Of a stretch of 16,774 bases of DNA, positions 1 through 6,774 are shown in pieces. The notes beneath the pieces were generated by a model. It worked only from the letters and a program-made list of their open reading frames with translations, was not told the origin of the DNA and did no database searches. The DNA comes from DATEZO01 sp035255485. GTDB taxonomy: Bacteria; Pseudomonadota; Gammaproteobacteria; Burkholderiales; Burkholderiaceae_D. Numbering within the stretch: position 1 is the stretch's first letter; the number at the start of each line of letters is the position of its first letter. The position numbers were made by a program, and so were the translations under genes. The DNA is taken from contig DATEZO010000214.1 of assembly GCA_035255485.1 (NCBI GenBank), positions 1 to 16,774 of the forward strand, written 5' to 3'.

Positions 1-32
1 TGCTGACGCCGCGGACAAGCACCGGCATGCAA

Positions 33-67
33 AAGCGGGCAAGGCGCGCATGCCGCCCAGCCCGCTT
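33..67 (-). terminator. Possible terminator after DUF1329 remnant
   Basis: On the minus strand an 8-bp stem (AAGCGGGC at 33-40 pairing with GCCCGCTT at 60-67) lies 20 bases beyond the stop of the DUF1329-like stub and is followed by only four T residues in total. The loop is about 19 bases and contains competing GC-rich pairings, so the call is weak. Confidence 0.3.
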
Positions 68-87
68 GCATCGCGCTCAGACTTCCC

Positions 88-351
88 TTATTTGAGAACG
101 ATCTTCTTGTTGACGATCAGGTCCGGCGCGAACTTGGAGCGTGGCCACGGCTCTGTCAGATAGAAGCCGTCCCATGCACCCGACCAACCGTACACGCCCG
201 AGATCATGTCAATCACCATGTTGTCGGTCGCGGCCGGGGCCGGTGCGTCGTACAGCGGCGCACCGATTTGCATGTTGATGTGAAACAGCTTGCCATTGTG
301 GTCATACTGGTGTGCCATGCCGTCGCCCCAGCTGTCTTCATCGATATACAT
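88..351 (-). pseudogene. C-terminal remnant of a DUF1329-family protein
   Basis: The 87 codons read like the last fifth of a DUF1329 protein: the family's YIDEDSW motif stands right at the start and is followed by a DxNGKL-type segment and the aromatic-rich tail. Full DUF1329 proteins are about 400-450 residues, exported, and linked to the outer membrane or to lipid and steroid handling; their exact role is unsettled. Here the reading frame stays open upstream only to a stop at 421-423 and the extra codons do not resemble the family. The rest of the gene is absent, because a TetR gene begins at 445 on the other strand. No Shine-Dalgarno precedes the ATG at 351. I infer a 5'-deleted pseudogene. 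The family assignment rests on motif memory and is moderately sure. Confidence 0.55.
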
Positions 352-444
352 GTCACGCTGTAACCATGTTCCAACCGGCCTTATCCAGGCCTCTCCACGC
401 CAACGGACTTCCGCGCATCCTCACAATTCATCTAAAGAGATTTC

Positions 445-1023
445 ATGCCCCGCATCGTTGATCATGACCAGCGTCGCGCCGAACTGGCGAAGGCCGCCCG
501 CGCTATCGTCGCTAACGAAGGCATTGAGGCTCTCACCATCGCCCAGGTTGCCGCTGCAACGGGCTACAGCACCGGCGTAGTAAACCACTACTTTTCCAGC
601 AAGCGCCAGGTGTTGCTGCACACGTACATCTCCACAGTGGAGCAGGCACAGGCGCGACTGGAAGCCCAACTTGCCAGGGCGCCACTTGACCTTTACGCCT
701 GCCTCAAAGCGTTTTTGCCCAACGATAAAGAACAGCTGCACGAGTGGCTGCTCTGGTTCGCGTTCTGGGGAATGGCGATCACCGACCACGAGTTGGAGAT
801 GGCCCAGCAACGGGGCCTGCGCGGTGTGCAAGACCTGTTTCACCGCATTTTCCAGGAGCAGGTCCGGCACGGCCTGCTGCCTGAGAGCGTCGACTGCGAA
901 TTTCTCGCCCGTCACTGTGTCGCGCTCATCAATGGCATTGCGATTCAGGCTGTGTTCGATTTGAAGGCGTGGCCGCCGCGTCGCCAACTCAGCTTCATCA
1001 AGAAGGCATTGGGTTTGACTTGA
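445..1023 (+). CDS. TetR/AcrR-family transcriptional regulator
   Basis: This 192-residue protein has the size and layout of a TetR-family repressor. An N-terminal three-helix DNA-binding domain occupies residues 8-55, with the recognition-helix region TGYSTGVVNHYFSSK at 39-53. An all-helical ligand-binding and dimerisation domain follows. The HTH and the C-terminal half (LARHCVALINGIAIQAVFD) resemble the BetI-like subgroup, but nothing links it to betaine. The start at 445 is supported by AAAGAGA at 434-440. It ends 55 bases before the convergent stop of the LysR gene. The gene it once stood opposite (DUF1329) is now only a stub, so its original target may be lost. It could also act on the thiolase operon or at a distance. 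The ligand is unknown. Confidence 0.9.
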   Translation: MPRIVDHDQRRAELAKAARAIVANEGIEALTIAQVAAATGYSTGVVNHYFSSKRQVLLHTYISTVEQAQARLEAQLARAPLDLYACLKAFLPNDKEQLHEWLLWFAFWGMAITDHELEMAQQRGLRGVQDLFHRIFQEQVRHGLLPESVDCEFLARHCVALINGIAIQAVFDLKAWPPRRQLSFIKKALGLT

Positions 1024-1078
1024 ACTGAGCTGATGGCAGGCGGCAAGGCTATAGCAAACGGACCGGAATGGCACAGGC

Positions 1079-1978
1079 CTACGATGGGTGGTGTTCCTTT
1101 ATCAGCGCGCGCAACCAACGGTTGCCAAGGTCACGGTCGTAGCGCTGATGCCAATATTGTTTGACTGAGTATTCCGGAATCCTGAAAGGTAACGGCAAGG
1201 TTTTGAGGACACCTCTCGAACTCAATAACTGCCCAACGGCCTGAGGAACAACCAGCAGCAAATCCGTCTGGGAGACAATGAGCGCCGCGCTCAGGAAAGT
1301 CGGGATCGTCAGCTTGACGACTCTCGGTATGCCTTCCTGCGCGAAGCTGCGCTCGATCGATCTGTGTGTTCCGGTCATCGTTGCCACCTCGATGAATCCT
1401 TCACTTTTCAACTGTTGCCTGCTCGGCTTTTCTTTAAGTCGCGGATGGTCGGCAGACGTCAGCAAGACATAGCCCTGTCGAAGAAGCGCCTGCTGGAAAA
1501 AGCCGGACTCCAGTTGCGGCATCAATCCGACGGCGATATCGGCTTCTCCTGCTTCCAACAATCGCGCGGCCGCTTGGGTTGATGTGAATGGAATGATGTC
1601 GATATTGACGTTCGGCGCCCTTTCGGAAAGAGATCCCCATACCTCAGGTATCAGGCTCGCTTGCGCAAGATCAGACATGCAGAGTCTGAAACGGCGATCC
1701 GATGTTCGGGGGTCAAAACCTTGCAGGTGCCCGAACACCTTGTGAAGCGCTTCCAGGGCGTCCCGCACCGGGACGACCAGCTGTTCGCCAAGCGGAGTGG
1801 GCTCCATGCCGGTGCTCGTCCGTACAAACAGTTGGTCACCAAAATGGCGGCGCAATTTTCCCAGCGCGAGGCTGACTGCCGGTTGGCCAAGATCCAGAAC
1901 GTTCGCGGCGGCGCTGACACTTCTTGTCTTGTAAATCTCATCAAAAACACTGAGCAGTCTGATGTCGGAATAAATCAT
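1079..1978 (-). CDS. LysR-family regulator, NahR/NodD-like
   Basis: A 299-residue LysR-type regulator, the usual family length. The winged-helix domain is at about residues 1-60 (SVSAAANVLDLGQPAVSLAL, then LRRHFGDQLFVR with the family's LF.R signature), and the periplasmic-binding-protein-like effector domain fills residues 90-295. The N-terminal wording (TSTGMEPTPLGEQL) is closest to the NahR/LinR/NodD branch, which often senses small aromatic or organic acids. I chose the ATG at 1978 because it aligns with the normal LysR start and has a purine-rich GGTGGAGAG just before it. An open frame continues upstream to 2143 but adds 55 residues foreign to the family. The gene is divergent from the thiolase operon, the classic arrangement for a LysR activator of that operon with autoregulation. 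The effector is probably the operon's substrate or a CoA ester of it (inference). Confidence 0.93.
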   Translation of the reverse strand: MIYSDIRLLSVFDEIYKTRSVSAAANVLDLGQPAVSLALGKLRRHFGDQLFVRTSTGMEPTPLGEQLVVPVRDALEALHKVFGHLQGFDPRTSDRRFRLCMSDLAQASLIPEVWGSLSERAPNVNIDIIPFTSTQAAARLLEAGEADIAVGLMPQLESGFFQQALLRQGYVLLTSADHPRLKEKPSRQQLKSEGFIEVATMTGTHRSIERSFAQEGIPRVVKLTIPTFLSAALIVSQTDLLLVVPQAVGQLLSSRGVLKTLPLPFRIPEYSVKQYWHQRYDRDLGNRWLRALIKEHHPS

Positions 1979-1990
1979 CTCTCCACCATT

Positions 1991-2014
1991 ATTCGAAGTT
2001 TGAATACGAAGTAT
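1991..2014. promoter_or_regulatory. Candidate LysR operator
   Basis: ATTCG at 1991-1995 is partnered by GAAT at 2002-2005 (ATTC-N7-GAAT), and TTCG/CGAA at 1992-1995 and 2007-2010 give a second dyad with an 11-base spacer, the geometry of a LysR T-N11-A box. It lies 13 bases upstream of the LysR start codon and beside the candidate LysR -10 TATACT (minus strand, 2010-2015), so binding could autorepress. This is pattern-based only. Confidence 0.4.
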
Positions 2015-2027
2015 ACATCCGCCTGCG

Positions 2028-2056
2028 TTGTCGAAATAAAGCCACTTGAATACATT
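2028..2056 (+). promoter_or_regulatory. Candidate sigma70 promoter for thiolase operon
   Basis: TTGTCG at 2028-2033, a 17-base spacer and TACATT at 2051-2056 form a plausible -35/-10 pair on the plus strand, directly beside the LysR operator candidate. If real, transcription would begin near 2063 and leave an untranslated leader of about 240 bases. That is long, so a closer promoter cannot be excluded. Confidence 0.3.
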
Positions 2057-2180
2057 CTCAATGCAACGAGAAAACAGCGCGCGCAGACGTGTCAATGCAG
2101 TCGGAACCACGCTGGCCGCAGAACGCAAGGAGACCTCCGCCATACGAACACAGTGCCCTCGGTCCCCACCTTCTGCGAGC

Positions 2181-2216
2181 GCAATGCACGGACCGGCCAG
2201 ACGAGTCCTGCATTGC
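2181..2216 (+). other. Stem-loop in thiolase-operon leader
   Basis: GCAATGCA (2181-2188) is perfectly complementary to TGCATTGC (2209-2216). Inside, GGAC (2190-2193) pairs with GTCC (2205-2208). Together they make a 12-bp stem with one bulged C and an 11-base loop. A weaker GCCCG/CGGGC pair (2215-2219 and 2230-2234) follows and overlaps its foot. There is no U-run, so it is not a simple terminator. It ends about 85 bases before the thiolase start codon. It could act as an RNA structure in the leader or as a DNA dyad for a regulator. The 323-base divergent region 1979-2301 otherwise shows only the promoter and operator candidates listed. Confidence 0.5.
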
Positions 2217-2301
2217 CCGACCCATTAGCCGGGCGCCCTGTGAACCGAAACGAGCCCGAACAACTGCTTGGATCCACGACATCAACCAGGAGAAACACAT
2301 C

Positions 2302-3510
2302 ATGTCACTTGAGAAAGTTGAAATCCCGTACGGAGCATATTGGTCGACCCCCTTCGTCAAGTGGCAGGGGACGCTGCAGCATCTTCACGCGATGCGTTTT
2401 GCGGCGCACGTGGCGAAGGGCGAGCTGGCCAGGCGCGATATCGATCCGAAGGTATTTGATTCCGGCGTGCTCGGCATGACCAATGCCCAGTTCCAGTCTT
2501 TTAACGGCGCACCATGGCCCATGTATGAACTGGGAGCGACCGGTACGCCGGGCCATATGCTGAGCCAGGTGTGCGCGACAGGCGCGCGCCTGCTCTTCGC
2601 AGGCGCTTCCGAAATCTCTCTCGGCATGGCACAGGTTTCTCTCTTGCTGGCGGCCGACCGCTGTTCGAACGGCGCGCATATCTACTATCCTGCGCCGGCG
2701 GGCGCAGGCGGCTATGGTCAATCGGAAGACCAGGTTACATACAACATGGCGCACGACCCGGTCGGCGGTCATTCCATGATCCAGACGGGAGAGAACGTCG
2801 CCCGCAAATTCGAGATCACGCGCGCCGAGCTCGACGCCGTGGCATTGCGCAGATATGAGCAGTATCAGGACGCATTGAAAGACGGACAGGCATTCCAGAA
2901 ACGCTACCTGACCTTGCCGTTCGATGTCCCGAAGCCGAATCTCAAGGGCAAGCAGACGGTGCTGGCCGGCGATGAAGGAGTCTTCCCCACCACAGCCGAT
3001 GGCTTGGCGGAATTGAAGCCGGTCATTGACGGTGGTGTGGTCACCTACGGAAACATGACCCATCCGGCCGATGGTAATGCCGCGGTGATCCTCGCCTCCA
3101 GCGACGCTGCCCGGAATCTCAGCCGCAATCCCGCCATCCGGATCAATGTCGTCGGATTTGGCCAGGCGCGTACCGATCTCGGCTTCATGCCGGCCGCTCC
3201 CATCGGCGCCGCGGACCGTGCGTTGCGCATGGCCGGAATCAGCCTGAAGGATGTCAAGGCGATCAAGACGCACAACCCGTTCGCAGTGAATGATGTGGCC
3301 TTTGCAAAGGCGACCGGCGTGGACGTGATGACGATGAATAACTATGGCTCGTCAATCATCTGGGGCCATCCGCAAGGACCGACCGGCTTGCGCTCAGTCA
3401 TCGAACTGATCGAGGAGCTGGTGATTCTTGGCGGCGGATACGGCTTGTTCACGGGCTGTGCTGCAGGTGATACGGCTATGGCTGTCGTCATTCGTGTCAG
3501 CGATCGCTAA
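2302..3510 (+). CDS. Thiolase (acetyl-CoA acyltransferase family)
   Basis: A 402-residue thiolase-fold enzyme, expected to cleave a 3-ketoacyl-CoA with CoA into acetyl-CoA plus a shortened acyl-CoA. The acylated cysteine is C91 in SQVCATGARLL. Downstream come the motif THNPFAVND (H324), GHPQGPTG with the catalytic H356, and the second cysteine C386 in FTGCAAGDT. Biosynthetic and degradative thiolases usually carry NEAF where this one has HNPF, and a GGG after the second Cys where it has AAGD, so it is a divergent branch. The start at 2302 follows CCAGGAGAAA; the frame is open further upstream but that is leader sequence. It is the first gene of the LysR-linked operon, 31 bases before the first dehydrogenase. 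Acetoacetyl-CoA, 3-ketovaleryl-CoA or 2-methylacetoacetyl-CoA are possible substrates (inference). Confidence 0.9.
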   Translation: MSLEKVEIPYGAYWSTPFVKWQGTLQHLHAMRFAAHVAKGELARRDIDPKVFDSGVLGMTNAQFQSFNGAPWPMYELGATGTPGHMLSQVCATGARLLFAGASEISLGMAQVSLLLAADRCSNGAHIYYPAPAGAGGYGQSEDQVTYNMAHDPVGGHSMIQTGENVARKFEITRAELDAVALRRYEQYQDALKDGQAFQKRYLTLPFDVPKPNLKGKQTVLAGDEGVFPTTADGLAELKPVIDGGVVTYGNMTHPADGNAAVILASSDAARNLSRNPAIRINVVGFGQARTDLGFMPAAPIGAADRALRMAGISLKDVKAIKTHNPFAVNDVAFAKATGVDVMTMNNYGSSIIWGHPQGPTGLRSVIELIEELVILGGGYGLFTGCAAGDTAMAVVIRVSDR

Positions 3511-3541
3511 ACGCAGGTTACGCAACTGAAAGGAACGCATC

Positions 3542-4309
3542 ATGCAGATTCAAGATTCCACCTTCATCATCACGGGCGGAGCTTCCGGTCTCGGAGAGGC
3601 AACGGCTCGCCATTTTCATCACCTTGGCGCCAATGTAGTGATCGCCGATATCGGCGTCGAACGCGGCCAGTCACTGGCAGCGGCTCTCGGGAGCCGGGCA
3701 GCATTTGCCAGGACCGATGTCAGTTCGGAGTCTGACGCGACAGCGGCCATCGAACTGGCGACATCACGCTATGGCCGCCTCAATGGCGTGATCAACTGCG
3801 CCGGCATCGGCAACGCCTGCAAGGTTCTCGGCAAAGAAGGGCCGCACCGCCTTCCCGATTTCTTGAAAGTCATCAACGTTAACCTGATCGGTTCTTTCAA
3901 CATGCTTCGTCTCGGTGCGGCGGCCATGTCAACGGCCAAGCCCAGCGCCGACGGCGAGCGCGGCGTGATCGTCAACACCGCTTCGATTGCGGCATACGAG
4001 GGGCAGATCGGGCAAGTGGCTTACTCTGCATCCAAGGCCGGCATCATCGGCATGGCCCTGCCGGCAGCACGCGAGCTCGCACGCTTCGGCATTCGCGTCA
4101 ATACCATTGCCCCCGGCCTTTTCCTGACGCCGTTGATGGCAACCCTGCCTGCGGAAGTACAGGAGTCACTCGGAAAATCCACGCCTTTTCCCCAGCGTCT
4201 TGGCCAGCCCATCGAATATGCCCGGCTCGCGGCGCACATCGTCGAAAACGTGATGATCAATGGGGAAGCGATTCGTCTCGACGGCGCGGTGCGGCTCGCA
4301 GCGAAATAA
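3542..4309 (+). CDS. SDR, HSD10-like 3-hydroxyacyl-CoA dehydrogenase
   Basis: A 255-residue classical short-chain dehydrogenase. The nucleotide-binding TGGASGLG is at 11-18, D36 at the end of the second strand suggests NAD(H), NCAG is at 85-88, and the catalytic set is N114, S148, Y161 and K165 (YSASK). The insert around GKEGPHRLPDFLKVINVN and the segment FGIRVNTIAPGLFLTPL are characteristic of the HSD17B10 / 3-hydroxyacyl-CoA dehydrogenase type II subgroup. Members of that subgroup oxidise (S)-3-hydroxyacyl-CoA, including 2-methyl-3-hydroxybutyryl-CoA, to the 3-keto form. An AAAGGAA motif precedes the ATG. Its place directly after a thiolase fits the last two steps of beta-oxidation: dehydrogenation, then thiolysis. 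Enantiomer and chain length cannot be read from the sequence. Confidence 0.88.
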   Translation: MQIQDSTFIITGGASGLGEATARHFHHLGANVVIADIGVERGQSLAAALGSRAAFARTDVSSESDATAAIELATSRYGRLNGVINCAGIGNACKVLGKEGPHRLPDFLKVINVNLIGSFNMLRLGAAAMSTAKPSADGERGVIVNTASIAAYEGQIGQVAYSASKAGIIGMALPAARELARFGIRVNTIAPGLFLTPLMATLPAEVQESLGKSTPFPQRLGQPIEYARLAAHIVENVMINGEAIRLDGAVRLAAK

Positions 4310-4345
4310 GTCCGACGGCAAATCAATAAAAAGGGAAGGATGGGG

Positions 4346-5197
4346 ATGAAGCAGCATCTGATCAACTGGGCCTACTGCACAGTCGGCGCGTTGCTTCTTG
4401 CCTCGGGAGTGGTGTTCTTTCTCGCGCCCAACCATGTGGCGGCCGGCGGCCCTCCCGGCATCGCCATTATCCTTTCCCACACGCTGGGATTCAACAAGGG
4501 CCTGGTTGTCTTTGGACTGAACTCGGTCTTGATGGCATTTGGGCTGCGCCAGCTTGGCGCGCAGTTTCTGATCCGGACCGGCTATGCGGTGATTGCCCAG
4601 GCGGCATTTATCGAGTTGCTGAATCAGCTGCTCCCGATGCGCGCGATCACCTCGACCCCGTTTCTCACGGCGATCTACGGCGGAATCTTCGTCGGCGCTG
4701 GCCTGGCGCTGATGTTCAAGGGAGAAGCGGCGAGCGGCGGGTACACCCTGGTTGCCCGGATGATCGCGTCGCGCCTCAGGGTAGGTGTTGGCCAGGTGCT
4801 TCTGTTCTTTGATATCTGCGTCATCGTGGCATCCGGCCTGGCATTCGGAACGATCGAAGCGGCGCTATGGGCAGGAATCGGCGTCTATGTGGCGACCTCG
4901 GTCGTCGACCTGATGCTGCGGGGTGAACGCTCAAGCAAGGTGGTGCACATCACCACCAGGCGTGCGAAGGAACTTGCGCAACTGTTTGAAGAGCAGCTTC
5001 CCGACGACGGATCCACCGTGCATTGCAACACCTTGAACGATGCGATCGGGCAGGTGCTCATGGTGATCGTGGTGGACAGAGGAAAGGTCAACAAGCTGCT
5101 CGACATCGTGCGCGGCAGTGACGCACAAGCGCATGTGGTGGTGATCGATGCATCGGATTTCATCGTAGGTAGTTCTATTAAAGAAGTGGTTGCATGA
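4346..5197 (+). CDS. YitT-family membrane protein with DUF2179 domain
   Basis: A 283-residue protein with about five to six hydrophobic segments in residues 5-190 (for example LLLASGVVFFLAP and FLTAIYGGIFVGAGLAL) and a soluble C-terminal DUF2179-like domain at about 200-283. This is the YitT (DUF161 plus DUF2179) layout; the family's biochemical role is not established. Signature pieces are the N-terminal G.P.GIAII segment and KGEAASGGYTLVARMI. Two ATGs compete: 4340 sits directly against GGGAAGG (4333-4339), whereas 4346 lies six bases from it, so I prefer 4346 (4340 would add two residues). It stands between a dehydrogenase and a GntP-type permease in one operon, an unusual setting. It may assist transport or export, or sense an intracellular ligand through DUF2179; this is speculation. 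Confidence 0.87.
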   Translation: MKQHLINWAYCTVGALLLASGVVFFLAPNHVAAGGPPGIAIILSHTLGFNKGLVVFGLNSVLMAFGLRQLGAQFLIRTGYAVIAQAAFIELLNQLLPMRAITSTPFLTAIYGGIFVGAGLALMFKGEAASGGYTLVARMIASRLRVGVGQVLLFFDICVIVASGLAFGTIEAALWAGIGVYVATSVVDLMLRGERSSKVVHITTRRAKELAQLFEEQLPDDGSTVHCNTLNDAIGQVLMVIVVDRGKVNKLLDIVRGSDAQAHVVVIDASDFIVGSSIKEVVA

Positions 5198-5237
5198 AAC
5201 GCAACGCATGTCCAACAAATAACTGGAGGAGTATCAA

Positions 5238-6545
5238 ATGGAACCGGCAACACTCAGCATGTTAGGGATATTCATTTCACTGGCATTGATCATGTTTCTC
5301 GCGATGCGCGGCGTCGGCATTGTCGTCATTGCGCCGATCGCCACCGTCCTGGTCTGCCTGTTTTCCGGCATGGATGTGCTGGGGACGCTGAGCGGCCCGT
5401 ATATGAAGGGCTTCGTGAATTACGCGGGCAAATTCTTTTTCGTCTTCCTCGCGGCGGCGATGTTCGGAAAACTCATGGAAGACTCGGGTGCGGCACGTTC
5501 CATCGCCGAGAGCCTGCTCAATCTTATCGGGCGAGGCAGTCCTCTGAAGGTCATGGTCGCGGTTGCCGTCATTTGCATGGTACTGACACTGGGCGGCGTA
5601 AGCCTGTTTGTCGTGATCTTCGCCATCGTGCCGATCGCCAGGCCGCTCTGGAAGGAAATGAATCTGCCCTGGCATCTGTTCATGGCTGCCTTCATGTTCG
5701 GCAACGGCGCGATCACCATGAGCATGATGCCCGGCACGCCGTCCGTGCTGAATATCATGCCGACCAAGTACATGGCATCCTCCCCGACCTCAGCCCCCGT
5801 GCTTGGCCTGGTTGGCATTGCGGTCGTCGTCGTATTCTGCCTGTGGTACCTGAACTTCTCGATCAAGCGGGCCAAGGCACGCGGCGAGACGTATGAAGCC
5901 GGAACGCTGCAGATGGACGTCGATCATTACGCCGATCGCAAGCTCCCTAACGTCTGGCTTTCCCTGTTACCGCCTGCAGTATTGATTGTCGTGCTGAACG
6001 TGCTCAAGACAGACGTTGTCGTGGCGCTGACGCTCGCCACGCTTGTGTGCGTGGCCTTGTTCTGGAAGACCTACAAGAACAAGCTGGAGACCATCAACAA
6101 AGGTGCGCTCAACGTCGCGGTCCCGCTGATCAACACTTGCGCCGACGTCGGCTTTGGCATGGCAGTGGCCGCGTCTGCCGGCTTTGCCGTGGTTTCCGCA
6201 GCCTTGTTGTCCATGCCCGGCCATCCGATCGTGTCGCTCGCCGCTGCGGTCAACCTGATGGCAGGCGTTACTGGCTCCGCTTCGGGCGGCCTGGGCATCG
6301 TGCTGGAGACGCTCGCTCCCAAGTATCTGGCAATGGGCCTCAGTCCGGACCTGGTGCATCGGATCGCAGTGATTTCCGCCGGCGCGTTTGATGCCCTTCC
6401 CCACAACGGTGTGGTCGTTACCTCGCTGGCGGTGTGCGGTTTGACGCACAAGACGGCCTATCACCATATCTTCTTTACCCATATCGTCGCAACGCTGCTT
6501 GCGCTTCTGGTCATCGTGCCCATGGGTATCGCGATCTATGGTTGA
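5238..6545 (+). CDS. GntP-family permease, possibly hydroxybutyrate-type
   Basis: A 435-residue inner-membrane transporter with about 11-12 hydrophobic segments and no signal peptide. The C-terminal half has the GntP-family core: AGVTGSASGGLGI at 342-354 and HRIAVISAGAFDALPHNG at 374-391, then LTHKTAYHH. GntP proteins carry gluconate and related organic acids into the cell by proton symport. Homologues next to CoA-transferase and 3-hydroxybutyrate dehydrogenase genes are commonly annotated as D-beta-hydroxybutyrate permeases. The neighbours here favour a short-chain hydroxy- or keto-acid rather than gluconate (inference). A strong GGAGGAG precedes the ATG, and the gap from the YitT gene is 40 bases. 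The length is normal and nothing looks damaged. Confidence 0.9.
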   Translation: MEPATLSMLGIFISLALIMFLAMRGVGIVVIAPIATVLVCLFSGMDVLGTLSGPYMKGFVNYAGKFFFVFLAAAMFGKLMEDSGAARSIAESLLNLIGRGSPLKVMVAVAVICMVLTLGGVSLFVVIFAIVPIARPLWKEMNLPWHLFMAAFMFGNGAITMSMMPGTPSVLNIMPTKYMASSPTSAPVLGLVGIAVVVVFCLWYLNFSIKRAKARGETYEAGTLQMDVDHYADRKLPNVWLSLLPPAVLIVVLNVLKTDVVVALTLATLVCVALFWKTYKNKLETINKGALNVAVPLINTCADVGFGMAVAASAGFAVVSAALLSMPGHPIVSLAAAVNLMAGVTGSASGGLGIVLETLAPKYLAMGLSPDLVHRIAVISAGAFDALPHNGVVVTSLAVCGLTHKTAYHHIFFTHIVATLLALLVIVPMGIAIYG

Positions 6546-6588
6546 ACGACCGCGTCATATTAACCAGGCTGGATTTCAGGAGTGAGTA

Positions 6589-6774
6589 ATGAGTAACGCA
6601 ATCTCTAGCGGTCAAACCGCGCAAGTGCCGGACCGCGGCCATGCTTCGGCAACTGCAGAACCGGCTCGCCTGAACATCGAGCCTGGCTGGAGCGGCCCCC
6701 TGGTCTTCGATGGCCGGTCATTTACCGACACATGGCTGGACACCCTCAATCTGCAATTTGGAGTTGAAAAATGA
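6589..6774 (+). CDS. Unrecognised 61-residue protein coupled to CoA-transferase
   Basis: I do not recognise this protein. Three things support it as a real gene: an AGGAG motif before the ATG, codon use with G/C-rich third positions like its neighbours, and an ATGA overlap (6771-6774) with the CoA-transferase start, the hallmark of translational coupling. The first 30 residues are polar and rich in Ala, Ser and Pro, probably flexible. The C-terminal half (SGPLVFDGRSFTDTWLDTLN) could form a short fold or amphipathic helix. No signal peptide, membrane segment, cysteine or metal motif is seen. It may be a small accessory subunit or regulator of the transferase, a leader whose translation opens the transferase start, or the residue of a lost gene. 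These cannot be separated from sequence alone. Confidence 0.6.
   Translation: MSNAISSGQTAQVPDRGHASATAEPARLNIEPGWSGPLVFDGRSFTDTWLDTLNLQFGVEK

Noticed and set aside
421..1074. Long minus-strand open frame opposite the TetR gene
   Set aside because: It is the antisense shadow of a clear TetR protein, with no ribosome site and no recognisable domain.
1979..2143. Upstream extension of the LysR gene to an earlier start
   Set aside because: It adds 55 residues that do not align with LysR proteins, and the ATG at 1978 matches the family start.
2089..2301. Upstream extension of the thiolase
   Set aside because: It would add 71 residues outside the thiolase fold; the AGGAG-preceded ATG at 2302 fits the family.
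1661..2479. Plus-strand open frame across the LysR gene and leader
   Set aside because: It runs antisense to the LysR coding sequence and into the thiolase start; its composition is not protein-like.
2305..3273. 322-codon minus-strand frame under the thiolase
   Set aside because: Antisense shadow in GC-rich coding DNA; the plus-strand thiolase motifs are decisive.
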